Below, piece after piece: positions 27,107 through 36,581 of a stretch of DNA of 64,000 nucleotides. Under the pieces are notes generated by a model that was not told the DNA's origin, searched no databases, and saw nothing but the letters and a program-made list of their open reading frames with translations. Source of the DNA: Sphingomonas sp. 8AM (GTDB taxonomy: Bacteria; Pseudomonadota; Alphaproteobacteria; Sphingomonadales; Sphingomonadaceae); NCBI RefSeq assembly GCF_902506455.1, contig NZ_LR733844.1:2685303-2749302 (forward strand), given 5' to 3'. The position numbers and the translations under genes are program-made. Within the stretch, counting starts at the first letter, position 1; each line of letters opens with the position of its first letter.

Positions 27107-28204
27107 TTGACGCGGCGAGCGGCGAGGTCGGCGGCGCTGCTGCTGGTGCTGGCGGGGTGCATCCCCGCCGCCGATCCGCGCTTCGCCCCGCCCCCCGCCG
27201 CGCCCGAACCTGCTGCCGACCTGCCGTCCGAACCCGAACCTGCGGCAGAGCCCCCCGAACCCTCGGCCGCGGCGCGCCCGAGGCGGCAAGCACCGGTGGA
27301 GCAACTCGCCGCCCCGCGTCCCGCGTGGGAAGCTGCGCCGGTCACCGCCGACGCGCGGCTGGTCCGCACGCAGGACGTTGTCGTCCGACCGGGCGACACG
27401 CTGAGCGCGATCGCCGAGCGGACCGGGGCGTCGATCGCCGCGATCGCGCGCCGCAACAGGCTCTCACCGCCCTATGCGCTCCGCGCCGGACAGCGGCTGA
27501 TCATTCCCGGCGGTCGCTACCACCGCGTCGATCCGGGCCAGACCGGAATCGGGATCGCGCGAGCGTACGGTGTGCCGTGGAGCCAGGTGATCGCCGCCAA
27601 TGATCTGCGTGAGCCGTTCGTGCTGGTCACCGGACAGCGCATCCTCATCCCGTCGCAATCCGCCTCCGCGGCCGAACGGGCCGCCGCCTTTACGCTCGAC
27701 GTCGACACGATCCTCACCGGCGGCGAGCCCGCGGTGGCGAGCGGACGCGCGCCGGTCCGCCCCGTGAAGGGCGCAACCAAGGTACCCGCCCCCACCGTCC
27801 CCATCGCACCGCCCAGCGCTGCGCCGGGCCGCTTCATCTGGCCGCTGACCGGGCAGATCGTCCGCCGCTTCGGCACCGGGCGCAGCGGCGAGCGGTTCGA
27901 CGGGATCGAAATCGCTGTGCCGTCGGGCACCGAGGTGAAGGCCGCCGCCGCCGGGACGGTCGCCTATGCCGGTGACGGGATCGCCGCATTGGGCGGGCTC
28001 GTCATCGTCAAGCATGGCGACAATTGGACCTCGATCTACGGCCATGCCGGCAAGTTGCTGGTGCGGCGCGGCCAGGCGGTCACGCGCGGACAGGTGATCG
28101 CGCTCAGCGGCGCGACCGGCTTCGCCGACCAGCCGGAGCTGCATTTCGAGCTGCGCCGCGGCCGTTCGCCGGTCGATCCGGTGACGCAATTGCCGCGCCG
28201 CTGA
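27107..28204 (+). CDS. nlpD: NlpD-like lipoprotein: two LysM domains plus degenerate LytM/M23 domain
   Basis: 365 residues. Lipobox LAGC at 15-18 marks an outer-membrane-type lipoprotein. A proline-rich linker precedes two LysM-like segments (about 85-130 and 140-185), then an M23 domain (about 245-360). The zinc ligands are missing: FDGIE stands where HxGID is expected, and ELHFE where HxH is expected. It is therefore probably an amidase activator, as NlpD/EnvC are. The only start that keeps the signal peptide is TTG at 27107, because a stop (surE TAA) lies in frame just upstream. Confidence 0.82.
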   Translation: MTRRAARSAALLLVLAGCIPAADPRFAPPPAAPEPAADLPSEPEPAAEPPEPSAAARPRRQAPVEQLAAPRPAWEAAPVTADARLVRTQDVVVRPGDTLSAIAERTGASIAAIARRNRLSPPYALRAGQRLIIPGGRYHRVDPGQTGIGIARAYGVPWSQVIAANDLREPFVLVTGQRILIPSQSASAAERAAAFTLDVDTILTGGEPAVASGRAPVRPVKGATKVPAPTVPIAPPSAAPGRFIWPLTGQIVRRFGTGRSGERFDGIEIAVPSGTEVKAAAAGTVAYAGDGIAALGGLVIVKHGDNWTSIYGHAGKLLVRRGQAVTRGQVIALSGATGFADQPELHFELRRGRSPVDPVTQLPRR

Positions 28205-28228
28205 CGCGCGTGTAACGACACCCGCGCT

Positions 28229-29455
28229 ATGACCGAATATCAGTCCGACCTGCTCCGCACGCTGACCGCGCGTGGCTACATCCACCAGATGACCGACGCC
28301 GCCGCGCTGGACGCGCTGGCCATGAAGCAGGTCGTGCCGGGCTATATCGGTTTCGACCCGACTGCGCCGTCGCTGCATGTCGGCAGCCTTGTCCAGATCA
28401 TGCTGCTGCGCCGGCTGCAACAGGCCGGGCACAAGCCGGTCGTGCTGATGGGCGGCGGCACCGGCAAGATCGGCGACCCGAGCTTCAAGGACGAGGCGCG
28501 CAAGCTGAACAGCGACGAGGTGATCGCCGCCAACGTCGCGGGCATCAAGCGCATCTTTGACCGCTTCCTGACCTTCGGCGATGGCCCCAACGACGCGGTG
28601 ATGCTCGACAATGCCGAATGGCTCGACAAGCTGGAGTACATCCCGTTCCTGCGCGAGGTCGGCCAGCATTTCAGCGTCAACCGGATGCTCAGCTTTGACT
28701 CCGTCAAGCTGCGGCTCGACCGCGAGCAATCGCTGTCGTTCCTCGAATTCAACTACATGATCCTGCAAGGCTACGACTTTCGCGAGCTGGCGCGGCGCGA
28801 AGGCGTACGGCTTCAGATGGGCGGCAGCGACCAGTGGGGGAACATCGTAAACGGTGTCGAACTGGCGCGGCGGATGGACGGCACCGAGGTATTCGGCGTC
28901 ACCACCCCGCTGCTCACCACCGCCTCGGGCGAGAAGATGGGCAAGACCGTCGCGGGCGCGGTGTGGCTCCACGAAGACCAGTTGCCGCATTTCGATTACT
29001 GGCAATTCTGGCGCAACACCGACGACCGCGATGTCGGGCGTTTCCTGCGGTTGTTCACCGATCTGCCGCTGGACGAGATCGCGCGGCTGGAGGCGCTGGA
29101 CGGCGCCGAGATCAACGAGGCCAAGAAGGTGCTCGCCAACGAGGCGACCGCCATGTGCCGCGGCCGCGCCGCCGCCGAGGAAGCGGCCGAAACCGCGCGC
29201 AAGACCTTCGAGGAAGGCGCGAGCGGCGCTGGGCTGCCGTCGATGATCGCACCGGGCGCGACTCCGCTCGTCGACGTGCTGGTGACGCTCGGCTTCGCCG
29301 TATCGAAGGGTGAGGCACGCCGGCTCATCAAGGGCGGCGGCGCGCGGATCGACGGCGAGAAGGTGGCCGACGAAGCCGCATTCGTGACCGTCGCGGGTGC
29401 CCCCGTGCGCATCTCCGCCGGCAAGAAGCATCATGGGATGGTGAACCCCGCTTAA
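28229..29455 (+). CDS. tyrS: tyrosyl-tRNA synthetase
   Basis: 408 residues. The class I signatures are SLHVGSL (HIGH-like) and KMGKT (KMSKS-like), with [14 protein letters not shown] at the substrate site and a C-terminal S4 RNA-binding domain ([19 protein letters not shown]). It charges tRNA-Tyr in the cytosol. It starts 24 bases after the nlpD-like stop and may share its transcript. Confidence 0.97.
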   Translation: MTEYQSDLLRTLTARGYIHQMTDAAALDALAMKQVVPGYIGFDPTAPSLHVGSLVQIMLLRRLQQAGHKPVVLMGGGTGKIGDPSFKDEARKLNSDEVIAANVAGIKRIFDRFLTFGDGPNDAVMLDNAEWLDKLEYIPFLREVGQHFSVNRMLSFDSVKLRLDREQSLSFLEFNYMILQGYDFRELARREGVRLQMGGSDQWGNIVNGVELARRMDGTEVFGVTTPLLTTASGEKMGKTVAGAVWLHEDQLPHFDYWQFWRNTDDRDVGRFLRLFTDLPLDEIARLEALDGAEINEAKKVLANEATAMCRGRAAAEEAAETARKTFEEGASGAGLPSMIAPGATPLVDVLVTLGFAVSKGEARRLIKGGGARIDGEKVADEAAFVTVAGAPVRISAGKKHHGMVNPA

Positions 29456-29520
29456 CGTCTTTGCTCACCCCACGTTAACTCCGGTCGCGCGATAAGGCCG
29501 GGTTAGCGTAGGAGAACGAC

Positions 29521-29832
29521 ATGGCCGTACGATCGGCGACGATAGCGTATGAGGATCGGGTCGAGCCGCGCGACGAGACGCTGCATCGCACGCGACTGAC
29601 CGTCGCCGGTGGCGAGCCGCGGCTGGTGACGATCGTGAACGTCTCGCCCAACGGCTTCATGGCGCGCAGCGAAGAGGCGTTTGCGGCCGGCGATGTCGTC
29701 AACGTCACCCTCCCGGTCGCGGGCAACTTCGCCGCCGAGGTGCGCTGGGCGCTGGGCGGGCGGATCGGCTTCAAGCTGACGCAGGAAGTGCCGCCGGCCC
29801 TGTACCAGTTCGTCCTGGCGGCGATGCGATAA
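29521..29832 (+). CDS. PilZ-domain protein
   Basis: 103 residues with a single PilZ domain: RTRLTVAGGE, NVSPNGFMARSEE (NxSxxG), then VRWALGGRIGFKL. Likely a cyclic di-GMP receptor or a degenerate PilZ adaptor; the N-terminal arginine motif is not clear. It starts 65 bases after tyrS, behind an AGGAGAACG ribosome-binding site, and may have its own promoter. Confidence 0.8.
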   Translation: MAVRSATIAYEDRVEPRDETLHRTRLTVAGGEPRLVTIVNVSPNGFMARSEEAFAAGDVVNVTLPVAGNFAAEVRWALGGRIGFKLTQEVPPALYQFVLAAMR

Positions 29833-29844
29833 GAATTGGGGCGC

Positions 29845-29861
29845 CCCGGACTTGATCCGGG
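29845..29861 (+). terminator. short GC hairpin after the PilZ gene
   Basis: CCCGGA and TCCGGG pair around a CTTGA loop, followed downstream by a short T-run (ATTTTCC). It may end the tyrS-PilZ transcript. The same stem word, with the same loop, recurs at 48883-48913. Confidence 0.4.
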
Positions 29862-29883
29862 CTCCGCATTTTCCTTACCTCGA

Positions 29884-30321
29884 TTACCCCCGCCGAAACA
29901 CCACCACCCCGATCAGCACCAGCGCGATCCCCGCGAGCTTGGTCACTGTCACCGGCTGCTGCGGCAATTGCAACAGCCCGAAATGGTCGAGCGTCAGCGC
30001 GGCGGCGAGCTGACTGGCGACCGCGATGCTCAGCGCCGCCGCAATCCCCAGTCGCGGCGCGGCGAAGGCGAGCGCCGCGACGAACGCCGCGCCGTAGAAG
30101 CCGCCGAGCCACGCCCACCACGGCGCGCCCTTCAGCGCCGACAGCGGCGTCCGGTCGAACGCCCAGACGATCAGCAAGGCCGCGGTACCGACGGTGAACG
30201 ACACCAGCGCCGCCAGCCACACCGAGCCGGATACCCGCGCCAGCGCAGCATTGGTCGGCGGCTGGATCGCAAGCCCGAGCCCCGCGAGCACGACGATGAT
30301 AATCGGTATCAGACCGGCCAA
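29884..30321 (-). CDS. DMT-superfamily membrane protein, YdcZ/DUF606 type
   Basis: 145 residues, nearly all hydrophobic, with five predicted helices. The opening IIIVVLAGLGLAIQPPTNAALAR and the closing KLAGIALVLIGVVVFRRG match the small YdcZ (DUF606) family, half-sized drug/metabolite transporter relatives that may work as dimers. Substrate unknown. A 77-bp extragenic repeat lies just upstream, between it and recG. Confidence 0.85.
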   Translation of the reverse strand: MAGLIPIIIVVLAGLGLAIQPPTNAALARVSGSVWLAALVSFTVGTAALLIVWAFDRTPLSALKGAPWWAWLGGFYGAAFVAALAFAAPRLGIAAALSIAVASQLAAALTLDHFGLLQLPQQPVTVTKLAGIALVLIGVVVFRRG

Positions 30322-30340
30322 AGCCTCTTCTCCTCTCTCC

Positions 30341-30417
30341 CGTCATTGCGAGCGCGGCGAAGCAACCCAGCGCCGGGCCAGGACGCCCTGGATTGCTTCG
30401 CTAAGCTCGCAATGACG
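30341..30417. repeat. 77-bp palindromic extragenic repeat, copy A
   Basis: Starts CGTCATTGCGAGC and ends GCTCGCAATGACG, folding into a long hairpin with the stem words GCGAAGCAA and TTGCTTCGC. A second 77-bp copy at 36496-36572 differs at about ten positions by eye. REP-like elements of this kind are common in sphingomonad intergenic regions. Confidence 0.85.
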
Positions 30418-30422
30418 ATCGC

Positions 30423-32477
30423 CTATCCGGATCGCAGCAACGCCACGCCGGCGTCACGCTCGAACAGGTAAAGCGCGGTTCGTGCCGCCTTTCCGCGCGC
30501 GCCGTTCAGCCCACCGTCGCGATCGATCAGCAAGCGTGCGTCGTCGGTGGCGGCAGGGAGCAGTTCGGAAAGCAGGTCGGGCGTCGCGAGGCGGAACATC
30601 GCCTCACCCGATTGCCGCGTGCCGAGCAACTCGCCCGCACCCCGCAGCCGCAAATCCTCTTCGGCGATCCGGAACCCGTCATTGGTTTCGCGCATCAGCG
30701 CCAGCCGCGCGCGCGCCGTCTCGCTCAACGACCCGCCGCGCAGCAGCAGGCACACCGATCGCCCGCCGCCGCGCCCGACCCGCCCACGCAGCTGGTGAAG
30801 CTGCGCGAGCCCGAAGCGATCGGCATGTTCGATCACGATCAGCGTGGCATTGGGTACGTCGACCCCGACCTCGATCACCGTCGTCGCGACCAGCACGCCG
30901 ATCTCGCCCGCCGAAAAGCGCGCCATCACGGCGTCCTTCTCCGTGCCCTTCATCCGCCCGTGCACCAGTCCGACGCGATCGCCGAAGCGGCTCGCCAGCG
31001 CGGCGGCACGCGCCTCGGCGGCTTGCAGGTCGCTGGTTTCGCTTTCCTCGACCAACGGGCAGACCCAATAGGCCTGCTTGCCCTCCGACAAATGGCGGCC
31101 GAGCGCGTTGATGACCTCGTCGACGCGTTCCTCGGACAGCACGCGTGTCTCGATCGGCTCGCGGCCCGGCGGCATTTCGTCGAGCCGGCTCTGGTCCATT
31201 TCGCCGTGCAGCGCGAGCGTCAGCGTGCGCGGGATTGGCGTCGCGGTCATCGCCAGCAGGTGCGGCGGGGTGCGGCCCTTGGCCTGCAAGAGCATCCGCT
31301 CGGCGACGCCGAAGCGATGCTGTTCGTCTACCACCACCAGCCCGAGGTCGCGATACGTCACCGCCTCCTGAAAGATCGCGTGCGTGCCGACGAGGATGTG
31401 GATCGAGCCATCGGCCAGCCCCATCAGCGTCGCCTCGCGCGCGCGGCCCTTGTCGCGGCCGGTCAGCACCGCGATTTCGATCGGCAGCCCGGCGAGCGTG
31501 CGGCGCAGCGTCTCGTAATGCTGGCGCGCAAGAATCTCGGTTGGCGCGAGCATCGCCGCCTGCGCGCCGGCCTCGACCGCGATCAGCAAAGCCATCGCGG
31601 CGACCAGGGTCTTGCCCGAGCCGACATCGCCTTGCAGCAGCCGTAGCATCGGCGCGCTCTGCGCCAGGTCGCCCTCGATCTCACGCACGCTGCGTGCCTG
31701 CGCGCCGGTGAGCTGATACGGCAGCCGCAGCAGATCGCGCAGCCGCCCGTCGCCCTGCAACGCGCGCCCACGCCGCTTGCGCGTATCGGCGCGCACGATC
31801 GACAGCGCGAGCTGGTTGGCGAACACCTCGTCATACGCCAGCCGCGCGCGCGCGACCGCATCGGCGGGGTCGGTGTGGAGCCGCGTCATCGCCTCGCGCC
31901 ACGCCGGCCACTCGCGTTGCGCCTTCAGGCTCGGCTCGATCCATTCGGGCAGATCGGGCGCACGCGCCAGCGCCTGTTCCACCAGCGCGCCGAGCCGCCG
32001 CGAGGTCATGCCCTCGGTCAGCGGATAAACCGCCTCGCGCTCGCGGAAGTCACCGTCCTCGCCGCCGACCTCCGGGTGGATGATCTGGAGGTCCTGCCCG
32101 TATTGATCGAGCCGTCCCGACACCCGGCGCGGTTCGCCCAGCGGCAACAGCTTGCGCACCCGCCCCGACCCGCCCCCGAAGAACACCAGCGCGACTGTGT
32201 TGCCATGCTGATCGGTCGCGACGACGCGGGTCGGTGCGCGCGGGCTGCTGCTGGTACGATAATCGGTGGGCGTCAGCGTGATCGCGATCGTCCGCCCGAC
32301 ATCGCTCTGCATCAGCTCGTCGCGTGGCCAGCGATCGACCCAGCCCGAGGGAAGGTGGAACAGCAAATCCAGCACGCGCGCGATCCCCAGCCGGTCGAGC
32401 GGCTTCGCGAGCGCGGGGCCGACGCCCTTCAACGCCTCTACCTCGGCGAACAACGGATTGAGGATATCGGGTCGCAT
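30423..32477 (-). CDS. recG: ATP-dependent DNA helicase RecG
   Basis: 684 residues. An N-terminal wedge/OB domain (about 1-230) precedes helicase motifs I (LLQGDVGSGKT), Ia (LAPTEILARQH), II (VVVDEQHRFG), III (TATPIPRT), V and VI (QLRGRVGRGG). RecG remodels stalled forks and branched DNA. The ATG at 32477 starts the typical MRPDILNPLFAEVEALKGV; the upstream 57-residue frame extension runs into the sdhE region and was dropped. It is divergent from sdhE across 72 bases. Confidence 0.96.
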   Translation of the reverse strand: MRPDILNPLFAEVEALKGVGPALAKPLDRLGIARVLDLLFHLPSGWVDRWPRDELMQSDVGRTIAITLTPTDYRTSSSPRAPTRVVATDQHGNTVALVFFGGGSGRVRKLLPLGEPRRVSGRLDQYGQDLQIIHPEVGGEDGDFREREAVYPLTEGMTSRRLGALVEQALARAPDLPEWIEPSLKAQREWPAWREAMTRLHTDPADAVARARLAYDEVFANQLALSIVRADTRKRRGRALQGDGRLRDLLRLPYQLTGAQARSVREIEGDLAQSAPMLRLLQGDVGSGKTLVAAMALLIAVEAGAQAAMLAPTEILARQHYETLRRTLAGLPIEIAVLTGRDKGRAREATLMGLADGSIHILVGTHAIFQEAVTYRDLGLVVVDEQHRFGVAERMLLQAKGRTPPHLLAMTATPIPRTLTLALHGEMDQSRLDEMPPGREPIETRVLSEERVDEVINALGRHLSEGKQAYWVCPLVEESETSDLQAAEARAAALASRFGDRVGLVHGRMKGTEKDAVMARFSAGEIGVLVATTVIEVGVDVPNATLIVIEHADRFGLAQLHQLRGRVGRGGGRSVCLLLRGGSLSETARARLALMRETNDGFRIAEEDLRLRGAGELLGTRQSGEAMFRLATPDLLSELLPAATDDARLLIDRDGGLNGARGKAARTALYLFERDAGVALLRSG

Positions 32478-32549
32478 GACTATCTGGTGCCGATACCCTG
32501 CCCCGACGGCCGCCGCCAGCGCCCGCCGGTCGTTTTGCATTGGAACGTC

Positions 32550-32825
32550 ATGGACCACGACATCCGCCTGAAACGCCTGCGCTTCCGCGCCTGGCATCGC
32601 GGCACGCGCGAGGCCGATCTGATGATCGGCGGCTTCTTCGACGCGCATGGCGCGACGTGGGACCCGGAGCAGCTCGACTGGTTCGAGCGGCTGCTGGAGG
32701 AGCAGGACGTCGACATCATGGGCTGGGCGATCGGCTCGCTCCCCTGCCCGGCGGAATGGGAGGGCGAGATGATGGACACGATGCGGCGCGTCGATTTCGT
32801 GACGGTGCTCGACACGGGGATGTGA
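32550..32825 (+). CDS. sdhE: succinate dehydrogenase assembly factor SdhE
   Basis: 91 residues of the YgfY/SDH5 family. Visible are RLRFRAWHRGTREADLMIGGF (the RGxxE motif used for FAD attachment) and a C-terminal helical bundle ending in DWFERLLEEQDVDIMGWA. It assists covalent flavinylation of SdhA. The recG/sdhE/mfd neighbourhood is typical of alphaproteobacteria. Confidence 0.92.
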   Translation: MDHDIRLKRLRFRAWHRGTREADLMIGGFFDAHGATWDPEQLDWFERLLEEQDVDIMGWAIGSLPCPAEWEGEMMDTMRRVDFVTVLDTGM

Positions 32826-32837
32826 CGCGCTGCCTAG

Positions 32838-33018
32838 CCCCTCCCTTTCAAGGGAGGGGTTGGGGTGGGTCGAGGCCTGATGATACGGCTACCCTATCCG
32901 CCCCTTCCCCGTACCACCCGGACGCCACCCACCATCATCGGGTGATCCATGCCCCGGCATGGATCAGAAATGTCCGGGACATTTCGACCCGATAATCCCC
33001 TCCCTTGAAAGGGAGGGG
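32838..33018. repeat. extragenic hairpin cluster bounded by 22-bp near-palindromes
   Basis: The stretch begins (32838-32859) and ends (32997-33018) with near-palindromes whose 10-bp arms are CCCCTCCCTT and AAGGGAGGGG. Inside lie GATCCATGCC/GGCATGGATC (32944-32965) and AAATGTCC/GGACATTT (32968-32984). It fills the sdhE-mfd gap and contains no gene. It could be a REP pair or a MITE remnant and may end sdhE transcription. Confidence 0.75.
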
Positions 33019-33027
33019 GGAGATAGA

Positions 33028-36000
33028 ATGCCCGACCTCTCCACGATCCTCAAAGCCACCGTCCCGCTCACCCTTTCGGGCGTCCCCGGCGGCTTCCTCC
33101 CCTCGTTGCTCGCCGATCTCGCGCGCGCTGCGCCGCGCCGCGCGGTGTTCGTCGCCGCCGACGAGGCGCAGATGCGCAGCATCGCCGCCACCGCGCCGTT
33201 CTTCGCGCCCGAGCTGGAGGTGGTGCAACTCCCGGCCTGGGACTGCCTCCCCTACGACCGCGCCTCGCCGACGTTGCGCGTCATGGCGGAGCGGATCGGC
33301 GCGTTGCATCGCCTGCAACAGAAGCAGACCGGGCCGCAGCTCGTGCTGACCACGGTCAACGCGCTGACGCAGCGCACGCTGACGCCGTTCCGCATTCGCC
33401 AACTCGTCGCCGAGCTGAAGCCGGGCGCGCGGATCGACCGTGACGCACTCGGCGCGCTGTTGCAGGCGAACGGCTACGTCCGCACCGACACCGTCCATGA
33501 TGCCGGCGAATATGCGGTACGCGGCGGGATCGTCGACCTGTTCCCGAGCGGTGAGGAACAGGCGCTCAGGCTCGACTTCTTCGGCGACGAGATCGAAAGC
33601 GTCCGCACCTTCGACCCCGCAGACCAGCGGACCACCGGGCGCCTCGACGGCTTCGTGCTGCTGCCCGCCTCCGAGGCGTTGCTCGACGGGGACAGCGTCA
33701 AGCGCTTCCGTACGCAATATCGTGAAAAGTTCGGGGCGACCGCGACGGGCGATCCCCTCTATCAGGCGGTCAGCGAAGGCCGGCGGCTGGCGGGCATGGA
33801 GCATTGGCTCCCGCTGTTCGAGGAAAAGCTGGCGACGGTGTGGGATCACCTCGGCGACGATGCCGTGGTGGTGCGCGACGCCGGCACCCCGGCCGCGGTC
33901 GAGGGGCGGCTCGACGCGATCGCCGATTATTACGAGAACCGGAAGCGTGCCGAAGCGGCCGAGCCGGGCAGCTATCGCGCCCTCCCCGCCAAAACGCTCT
34001 ACCTCGACGATGCGGAATGGCGCGCCGAGGTGGCGGGGATGCCCGCGCATCTGGTCACCCCGTTTCATGAGCCCGAATCGTCCACGGTGCTCGACTTCCA
34101 GGTCGACGGCCCGCGCGATTTCGCACCGGAGCGCGCCAATCAGGCCAACGTCTACGAAGCGGTCGTCGCGCATGTCGCACGGCTGAAGAAGGACGGGCGC
34201 AAGCCGATCCTCGCCAGCTATTCGATCGGCGCGCGCGACCGGTTGAAGAACCTGCTCGATGATCACGGTCTGGTCGGCGCGCGGCTTGCCAACACGTGGC
34301 AGGACGCGCTCGGTGCTGCCGATCGCGGCGTCGCGCTGACGGTCGTCGGGCTCGACCACGGCTTCACCGCCCCCGACGTGGCGGTGCTGACCGAGCAGGA
34401 CATGCTCGGCGACCGGCTGATCCGCCGCGCCAGGCGCCGCAAGTCCGCCGATGCGTTCCTCGCCGAACTCGCGACGCTGTCGCCGGGCGATCTGGTCGTC
34501 CATACCGATCACGGCATCGGGCGCTATGTCGGGCTGACACAGGTGCCGGTCGCCAAGGCGCCGCACGACTGCGTCGCGCTGGAATATGCCGGGGGCGACA
34601 AGCTCTATATCCCGGTCGAGAATCTCGAAGTCCTCTCGCGCTATGGCTCGTCGGAAGAAGGCGCGAGCCTCGATCGACTCGGCGGTGAGGCGTGGCAGCG
34701 CCGCAAGAGCAAGATGAAGGAGCGCATCCGCGAGATCGCGGGCACCTTGATCGCGGTTGCCGCCGAACGCGCCCTCCGCCCCGGCGAGGTCGCCGAGCCC
34801 GACGCGAGTGGCTATCCGGCGTTCGTCGATCGCTTCCCGTACGAGGAAACCGACGATCAGGACCGCGCGATCAGCGACGTGCTCGACGATCTCGCGGGCG
34901 GCAAGCCGATGGACCGGCTGATCGTCGGCGACGTCGGCTTCGGCAAGACTGAGGTCGCGCTGCGCGCCGCCTTCGTCGCGGCGATGGCCGGGATGCAGGT
35001 CGCGGTGGTCTGTCCGACCACCCTCCTCGCCCGCCAGCATTACCAGAATTTCTGTGCCCGCTTCGATGGCTTCCCGGTCGAGATCGGCCGCCTGTCACGG
35101 CTGGTGACCGCCAGCGAGGCGAAGAAGGTCAAGGAGGGCGTCGCCAACGGCACGATCGACATCGTGATCGGCACCCACGCGCTGCTCGCCAGGAACATCG
35201 ACTTCAAGCGGCTCGGGCTGGTGATCGTCGACGAGGAACAGCGCTTCGGGGTGACGCACAAGGAGCGGCTGAAGACGCTGCGCGCCGACGTGCACATGCT
35301 GACGCTGACCGCCACGCCGATCCCGCGCACGCTCCAGATGGCGATGGGCGGATTGCGCGAACTGTCGGTAATCCAGACCCCGCCGGTCGATCGCCTCGCC
35401 GTCCGCACCTATGTCATGCCGTGGGACCCGGTGGTGTTGCGTGAGGCGTTGCTGCGCGAACATTATCGCGGCGGGCAAAGCTTCCTCGTTACGCCACGCA
35501 TCGCCGACCTGCCCGATATCGAGGATTATCTCCGCCGCGAGGTGCCCGAGATCCGCTACGTCATCGCGCACGGCCAGATGGCGCCGACCGATGTCGAGGA
35601 GCGGATGTCCGCTTTCTATGACAAGAAGTTCGAGGTGCTGGTGTCGACCTCGATCATCGAGAGCGGGATTGATATCCCCTCGGCCAATACGATGATCGTC
35701 AATCGCGCCGACCGCTTCGGCCTGGCGCAGCTCTATCAGCTCCGCGGTCGCGTCGGCCGGTCGAAGACGCGCGCCTATGCCTATATGGTCGCCCCGCCCG
35801 AGCGGCAGATGACCGAGGCGGCGGAAAAGCGGCTGAAGGTGCTGAGCGATCTCGATACGCTGGGTGCGGGGTTCCAGCTCGCCAGCCACGATCTCGACAT
35901 CCGCGGCGCGGGCAATCTGCTCGGCGACGAACAATCGGGACATATCAAGGAGGTCGGCTACGAACTCTACCAGTCGATGCTGGAGGAGGCGATCCTGGAA

Positions 36001-36483
36001 GCCAAGGCCGGCGGCCTGCGCGAGCGCCAGCGTGATTTCAGCCCACAGATCAGCGTCGATGCGCCGATCCTGATACCGGAAGAATATGTTCCGGACCTCG
36101 ATCTGCGAATGGGCCTCTACCGCCGCCTGAACGACGTCGACGAGGTACAGGGGCTCAACGCCTTCGCCGCCGAGATGATCGACCGCTTCGGCCCGCTTCC
36201 CGAGGCGACCGACAATCTGGTCAAGATCATGGAGATCAAGCTGAACGCCAAGAAGGCGTGCGTGTCGAAGCTGGACGTCGGGCCAAAGGGCGCGCTGGTC
36301 GCGTTCCACGACGACAAACCACCGAACATCGCCGGGCTGCTCGCCTATGTCGACAAGCTGGGCGGGATCGCGAAGCTGCGGCCGGACAGCAAGCTGGCGC
36401 TGACCCGCGTCTGGGCCGATCCCAAAGCGCGGCTGCACGGCGCGCTGCAATTGTCGAAGGGGCTGGCGAAGGCGGCGGGGTAA
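33028..36483 (+). CDS. mfd: transcription-repair coupling factor
   Basis: 1151 residues. The UvrB-homology N-terminus includes LPAWDCLPYDR, followed by the RNA-polymerase-interacting domain (about 475-545, SPGDLVVHTDHGIGRYVG). The RecG-like translocase has motif I VGDVGFGKTEVALR, motif II VDEEQRFGV and VI QLYQLRGRVGRS. The C-terminal TRCF domain is complete. Mfd removes stalled polymerase and recruits UvrA. I used the ATG at 33028 after a GGGAGGGGGGAGA site; the upstream 23 residues read through the repeat. Confidence 0.96.
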   Translation: MPDLSTILKATVPLTLSGVPGGFLPSLLADLARAAPRRAVFVAADEAQMRSIAATAPFFAPELEVVQLPAWDCLPYDRASPTLRVMAERIGALHRLQQKQTGPQLVLTTVNALTQRTLTPFRIRQLVAELKPGARIDRDALGALLQANGYVRTDTVHDAGEYAVRGGIVDLFPSGEEQALRLDFFGDEIESVRTFDPADQRTTGRLDGFVLLPASEALLDGDSVKRFRTQYREKFGATATGDPLYQAVSEGRRLAGMEHWLPLFEEKLATVWDHLGDDAVVVRDAGTPAAVEGRLDAIADYYENRKRAEAAEPGSYRALPAKTLYLDDAEWRAEVAGMPAHLVTPFHEPESSTVLDFQVDGPRDFAPERANQANVYEAVVAHVARLKKDGRKPILASYSIGARDRLKNLLDDHGLVGARLANTWQDALGAADRGVALTVVGLDHGFTAPDVAVLTEQDMLGDRLIRRARRRKSADAFLAELATLSPGDLVVHTDHGIGRYVGLTQVPVAKAPHDCVALEYAGGDKLYIPVENLEVLSRYGSSEEGASLDRLGGEAWQRRKSKMKERIREIAGTLIAVAAERALRPGEVAEPDASGYPAFVDRFPYEETDDQDRAISDVLDDLAGGKPMDRLIVGDVGFGKTEVALRAAFVAAMAGMQVAVVCPTTLLARQHYQNFCARFDGFPVEIGRLSRLVTASEAKKVKEGVANGTIDIVIGTHALLARNIDFKRLGLVIVDEEQRFGVTHKERLKTLRADVHMLTLTATPIPRTLQMAMGGLRELSVIQTPPVDRLAVRTYVMPWDPVVLREALLREHYRGGQSFLVTPRIADLPDIEDYLRREVPEIRYVIAHGQMAPTDVEERMSAFYDKKFEVLVSTSIIESGIDIPSANTMIVNRADRFGLAQLYQLRGRVGRSKTRAYAYMVAPPERQMTEAAEKRLKVLSDLDTLGAGFQLASHDLDIRGAGNLLGDEQSGHIKEVGYELYQSMLEEAILEAKAGGLRERQRDFSPQISVDAPILIPEEYVPDLDLRMGLYRRLNDVDEVQGLNAFAAEMIDRFGPLPEATDNLVKIMEIKLNAKKACVSKLDVGPKGALVAFHDDKPPNIAGLLAYVDKLGGIAKLRPDSKLALTRVWADPKARLHGALQLSKGLAKAAG

Positions 36484-36495
36484 GTAGCATCGGCC

Positions 36496-36572
36496 CGTCA
36501 TCGCGAGCGTAGCGAAGCAATCCGGAGGCGGATCAGGACGCCCTGGATTGCTTCGCTACGCTCGCAATGACG
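36496..36572. repeat. 77-bp palindromic extragenic repeat, copy B
   Basis: Same length and termini as copy A at 30341-30417, with the identical stretch CAGGACGCCCTGGATTGCTT in the right half. It sits between the convergent mfd and DUF4440-like stops, where the hairpin could act as a bidirectional terminator. Confidence 0.85.
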
Positions 36573-36581
36573 AACACGGCC

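Noticed and set aside
27464..29434. 656-residue minus-strand frame
   Set aside because: Antisense to the NlpD-like gene and tyrS, whose motifs are clear.
32935..35040. 701-residue minus-strand frame
   Set aside because: Antisense to mfd and read through the repeat element; no domain recognised.
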